From: Rubritalea tangerina
GTDB taxonomy: Bacteria; Verrucomicrobiota; Verrucomicrobiia; Verrucomicrobiales; Akkermansiaceae
NCBI RefSeq assembly: GCF_042683245.1
Contig: NZ_JBHUJB010000051.1
Location: 1 to 64,000, forward strand
Length of the DNA stretch: 64,000 nucleotides
Direction: 5' to 3'
This document shows positions 61,475 to 64,000 of this stretch, one piece after another. The first letter of the stretch is position 1. Each line of letters opens with the position of its first letter. The position numbers and the translations under genes were made by a program. The notes under the pieces were generated by a model that did no database searches, was not told the origin of the DNA, and worked only from the letters and a program-made list of their open reading frames with translations.

Positions 61475-61605
61475 TTTTTTATTCGGGGTTGATTCATTCA
61501 ATGACAACCTACAATAAAGATAGAGAACTAGCATAAAACAAGCACTCTAAGATGTCATTTTGAAAACCTAGATAGCATTTTCCACACACACCACCACCAC
61601 CCCAC

Positions 61606-61638
61606 AAAAAAGGCGTGCCCTCTTCCAAGTAGCACGCC
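61606..61638 (-). terminator. Terminator below the second PEP-CTERM gene
   Basis: GGCGTGC and GCACGCC (61612-61618 / 61632-61638) pair perfectly; on the minus strand a run of six T follows (61606-61611). Confidence 0.85.
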
Positions 61639-61667
61639 TAAGAAATCGTTTCTGATCTAATATTCGC

Positions 61668-62396
61668 CTAGCGCCTTTTGCGTCGCACCAACAGGCCTAA
61701 GCCAGCCATTCCTAACAACAGACTTGTGCTTGGTTCAGGCACTGCAGTACTGGAAAAACTCAAGTTATCAATGGCAATGTCCACACGACTACCAGCATCT
61801 CCAGTGTCATCATTCAAACGAGTTAAATCTAACCTATAGCTAGCTCCAGCAACACCAGTAAAGTTCACATCGACAGAGGGTGCTCCTTCCTGAACAGCTG
61901 AGGTGTCGGTCGTCCACAATGGAGTCGTAGAGGTATACACTGTCGCTCCACCAACCTGAACGAGATCAACTCTATACTGATAAGTGTCATTGTTCGTATC
62001 TCCAACAAAATTAAACCCATTCAGAGTAAACACATGTGAAGTTCCTGCATCAAAGGTTATAGAAAAGACACTATTCGTAGAAGAACCGTCTAACTGAAAT
62101 GCGCCACCTGCGGCACTGTCAGCCCCACCCCAAGTGTGAAACTGCCAAGTATTTGCGTTCGTCCCACCACTTGCAGCCCAGGTCAAATCAACTGTAGGAG
62201 TCCCTCCACCAGTAGTCGTCGCAACACCAGTAATGTCACCCCCAATATTATCGCCAAACGTATCTGGAATACTCAAATTCGTTCCCGAACCATTATTTCC
62301 AATAAGTATGGTGGTCCCTGCATGGGCTACCCCCAAACTGACAATACCTCCTATCAAAAAGGTAATTAAACTAGTTGGTCTTCGTTTCATTTTCAT
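61668..62396 (-). CDS. PEP-CTERM exported protein
   Basis: Start at ATG 62396 (MKMKRRPTSLITFLIGGIVS) gives a signal peptide. The body of about 190 residues is rich in Gly, Thr, Asn and Asp, with beta-strand patterns and few charges (TFDAGTSHVFTLNGFNFVGD), as in many surface beta-sandwich proteins. The C-terminal sorting signal reads VPEPSTSLLLGMAGLGLLV then RRKRR. No enzymatic motif. An independent transcript is likely: it has its own terminator. Confidence 0.82.
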   Translation of the reverse strand: MKMKRRPTSLITFLIGGIVSLGVAHAGTTILIGNNGSGTNLSIPDTFGDNIGGDITGVATTTGGGTPTVDLTWAASGGTNANTWQFHTWGGADSAAGGAFQLDGSSTNSVFSITFDAGTSHVFTLNGFNFVGDTNNDTYQYRVDLVQVGGATVYTSTTPLWTTDTSAVQEGAPSVDVNFTGVAGASYRLDLTRLNDDTGDAGSRVDIAIDNLSFSSTAVPEPSTSLLLGMAGLGLLVRRKRR

Positions 62397-62573
62397 ATGA
62401 TCACATCGTGTATTGTTGAGGCATTCACTTTTTGCCACACACTCCATCCAATCACTTCTGTGACTTGCTGAAGAGACCTTAGGAATCGCATTTATGACAA
62501 TCAGATGGCATTAATAACACCACGCATCACCACCACGTTGAACTCGACTGAGTCCAGTGCCCTCCATGTCAAA

Positions 62574-64000
62574 CTACCACCGGTAACCTAGCTGGTGCAT
62601 CACCGGCTCGAGAATCTCACGCACCTTATCAAACTCATTTGCATACTTCTGCCACCTTCCTGCCGCAGACTGGTACACCCCCTTGCGGACATCACCATAG
62701 GTCGGAGCATTGAGAATGCGGGCCTGCGAGCCTCGATCCGCTAACTCCACACCTGATAATCCCATATACTCTGCTAGCTTACTAACAACCTCATCAGGAG
62801 CTTCTACAAGTTCCTCATAACGCACCTCATAATACTGACTCTTGTCTAACTTCCCCCTGATCTCAATCCACCTCCCTATATCACCAACATAACGACGCGC
62901 GATTGACTCTATATCCAACAACTGCGCACTGAATTTGTTCATCGGAAAGTACTGAAAATAACAACTCAATATCACACCCCTTGGATCCCTCAATGGCACA
63001 ACCAATTTCATCCTCGGTAACATCTTAAGAAAAAAAGGGATGAACGCTATGTAGGTTGGGTTCTTATCTAACAAAATTTTGCCACCAAGCTTCACCTGCA
63101 GCGCTTCCTCCTGGCCTGAATAATAATCATCGGCGCATTCTTGCCACAAAGACTCAGGAACCTCATTCAAACCATCTGTGGATACTTCCGTTCCTCCTAG
63201 ACTCTCTATCAACCTAGGTAATAACTTCTTACTGAACACATCTAATTCATCCGATGCCACAACTCTTCGGTAACGCCCAAGTAAGGACTCTAACAGAGTT
63301 GTTCCTGAGCGAGGAAAACTAGCCATCAAAACCACTCCCTCCCCCCTCTGGCTGGAGCTGCGCCACCGGCTTAAATCTTCACTGCTAATATCACAAAAGA
63401 GTCGATTTACCTCACCCTCATCCGAAAGATTGGACAAGATAGTCTGTGCCTCTTGACGCTGAATTAACTTAGCACTCTTGAGACGGTCGAGCACCTCATG
63501 CTCTTTACCTAGCTTATATGATAGCGTTGCCCACTCAATCAATGCTCTCGCCCGGGTATCACTCGCAACAACTCTCTCAGGCATAGCAACAACCTTTTCA
63601 ATACATGCAACAGCCTCAACATATTGCTTCTGCGCTGAGTGAATTCTCGCACGAACTAACAAAGCTTCTGGTAATTGTGGGCTCAACTGCAAACACCGGT
63701 CCACAAAACCTTCAGCCAAGCTCTGCTGGTCTAACCTTTCAGCCACAATTGCAGCCTCCAACAAACAAAGAAGGTGACCTTTTCGCTTACTAAGCGACCT
63801 TTTATAATGCTTTAACGCCTCCTCAGGCCAATGACTCATTCGATAGGTAAGCCCCACTTGAAAATGAGCTTCAGCACTATTCCCCATAAGGCGGAGCAGT
63901 CGCTTGTTGAGCCTCTCCATCTCAGAGTGCTCGTACCACTGTCCAAATGCCCGTGCCGAATCAATAAGCACCTCGGGAGAGCGTGGGTGTTCAGACAAGC
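62574..64000 (-). CDS. TPR-repeat sulfotransferase, 5' end outside the window
   Basis: The visible 475 codons have TPR-like helical repeats (about 40-190; EAHFQVGLTYRMSHWPEEAL, HYKRSLSKRKGHLL) followed by a sulfotransferase domain whose PAPS-binding loop is SFPRSGTTLLESLLG (about 227-240), with KLVVPLRDPRGVILSCYFQY as the 3'-phosphate-binding region. Such enzymes transfer sulfate from PAPS to sugars or proteins, often exopolysaccharide. The frame is open to the edge at 64000, so the true start lies beyond. The neighbouring PEP-CTERM genes suit a role in a surface polymer. Confidence 0.85.
   Translation of the reverse strand, partial: LSEHPRSPEVLIDSARAFGQWYEHSEMERLNKRLLRLMGNSAEAHFQVGLTYRMSHWPEEALKHYKRSLSKRKGHLLCLLEAAIVAERLDQQSLAEGFVDRCLQLSPQLPEALLVRARIHSAQKQYVEAVACIEKVVAMPERVVASDTRARALIEWATLSYKLGKEHEVLDRLKSAKLIQRQEAQTILSNLSDEGEVNRLFCDISSEDLSRWRSSSQRGEGVVLMASFPRSGTTLLESLLGRYRRVVASDELDVFSKKLLPRLIESLGGTEVSTDGLNEVPESLWQECADDYYSGQEEALQVKLGGKILLDKNPTYIAFIPFFLKMLPRMKLVVPLRDPRGVILSCYFQYFPMNKFSAQLLDIESIARRYVGDIGRWIEIRGKLDKSQYYEVRYEELVEAPDEVVSKLAEYMGLSGVELADRGSQARILNAPTYGDVRKGVYQSAAGRWQKYANEFDKVREILEPVMHQLGYRW

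Overview
The window reads as a chromosomal segment of a Verrucomicrobiota bacterium, probably a marine Rubritalea/Akkermansia-type lineage. This is an inference from gene content: two PEP-CTERM exported proteins, two LacI/AraC-hybrid (XylR-type) regulators, an SHD1-like exported protein, GYF-domain Ser/Thr kinases, an mcsA-mcsB-clpC set, a fused cobA-hemD, and an exported TPR-sulfotransferase style. I saw no rRNA, tRNA, CRISPR array, intact insertion sequence or phage gene. UAA, UAG and UGA all serve as ordinary stops here.

Region 1 (1-15.9 kb) is an accessory catabolic block. It holds two ureohydrolases with signal peptides, an AraC-type regulator, a SemiSWEET-like carrier, a Tat-exported amidase-signature enzyme followed directly by an exported SxxK serine hydrolase (a NylA-like/NylB-like pair), a GNAT acetyltransferase, an exported YtcJ-type amidohydrolase and a CstA transporter, then DoxX/MauE and pta on the minus strand. 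Two beta-barrel genes and one ureohydrolase are broken. Short dispersed repeats and a three-hairpin element lie between genes.

Region 2 (16-30 kb) holds an orphan RND adaptor, a xylose module (xylR divergent from xylAB), a MATE transporter broken by a 10-bp tandem duplication, an SHD1-like exported protein with tandem in-frame UGA codons, an arsenate module (arsR, GAPDH, arsJ) and an M16 protease.

Region 3 (30-33.8 kb, mostly minus strand) carries a PduO-type adenosyltransferase, a Dabb protein, a rhomboid protease, nuoB-nuoC without the rest of complex I, and a low-molecular-weight phosphatase.

Region 4 (33.9-44.3 kb) is the most coherent system: a complete phosphonate catabolic locus. PhnW moves the amino group of 2-aminoethylphosphonate to pyruvate, PhnY oxidises phosphonoacetaldehyde, PhnA cleaves phosphonoacetate to acetate and phosphate, and alanine dehydrogenase regenerates pyruvate. 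An OPA-type MFS carrier and a covalent-flavin dimethylglycine/sarcosine-dehydrogenase-like enzyme with a folate domain lie in the same operon, which suggests use of N-methylated aminophosphonates. A LacI/AraC hybrid regulator sits in the middle.

Region 5 (44.3-64 kb) has two tandem GYF Ser/Thr kinases, sdhC-sdhA (no sdhB), mcsA-mcsB-clpC, the heme operon hemX-hemA-hemC-cobA/hemD, two PEP-CTERM proteins and a TPR-sulfotransferase that runs off the right edge.

Five genes in the first 24 kb carry lesions (frameshifts, in-frame stops, a tandem duplication), whereas I see none in the right 40 kb.
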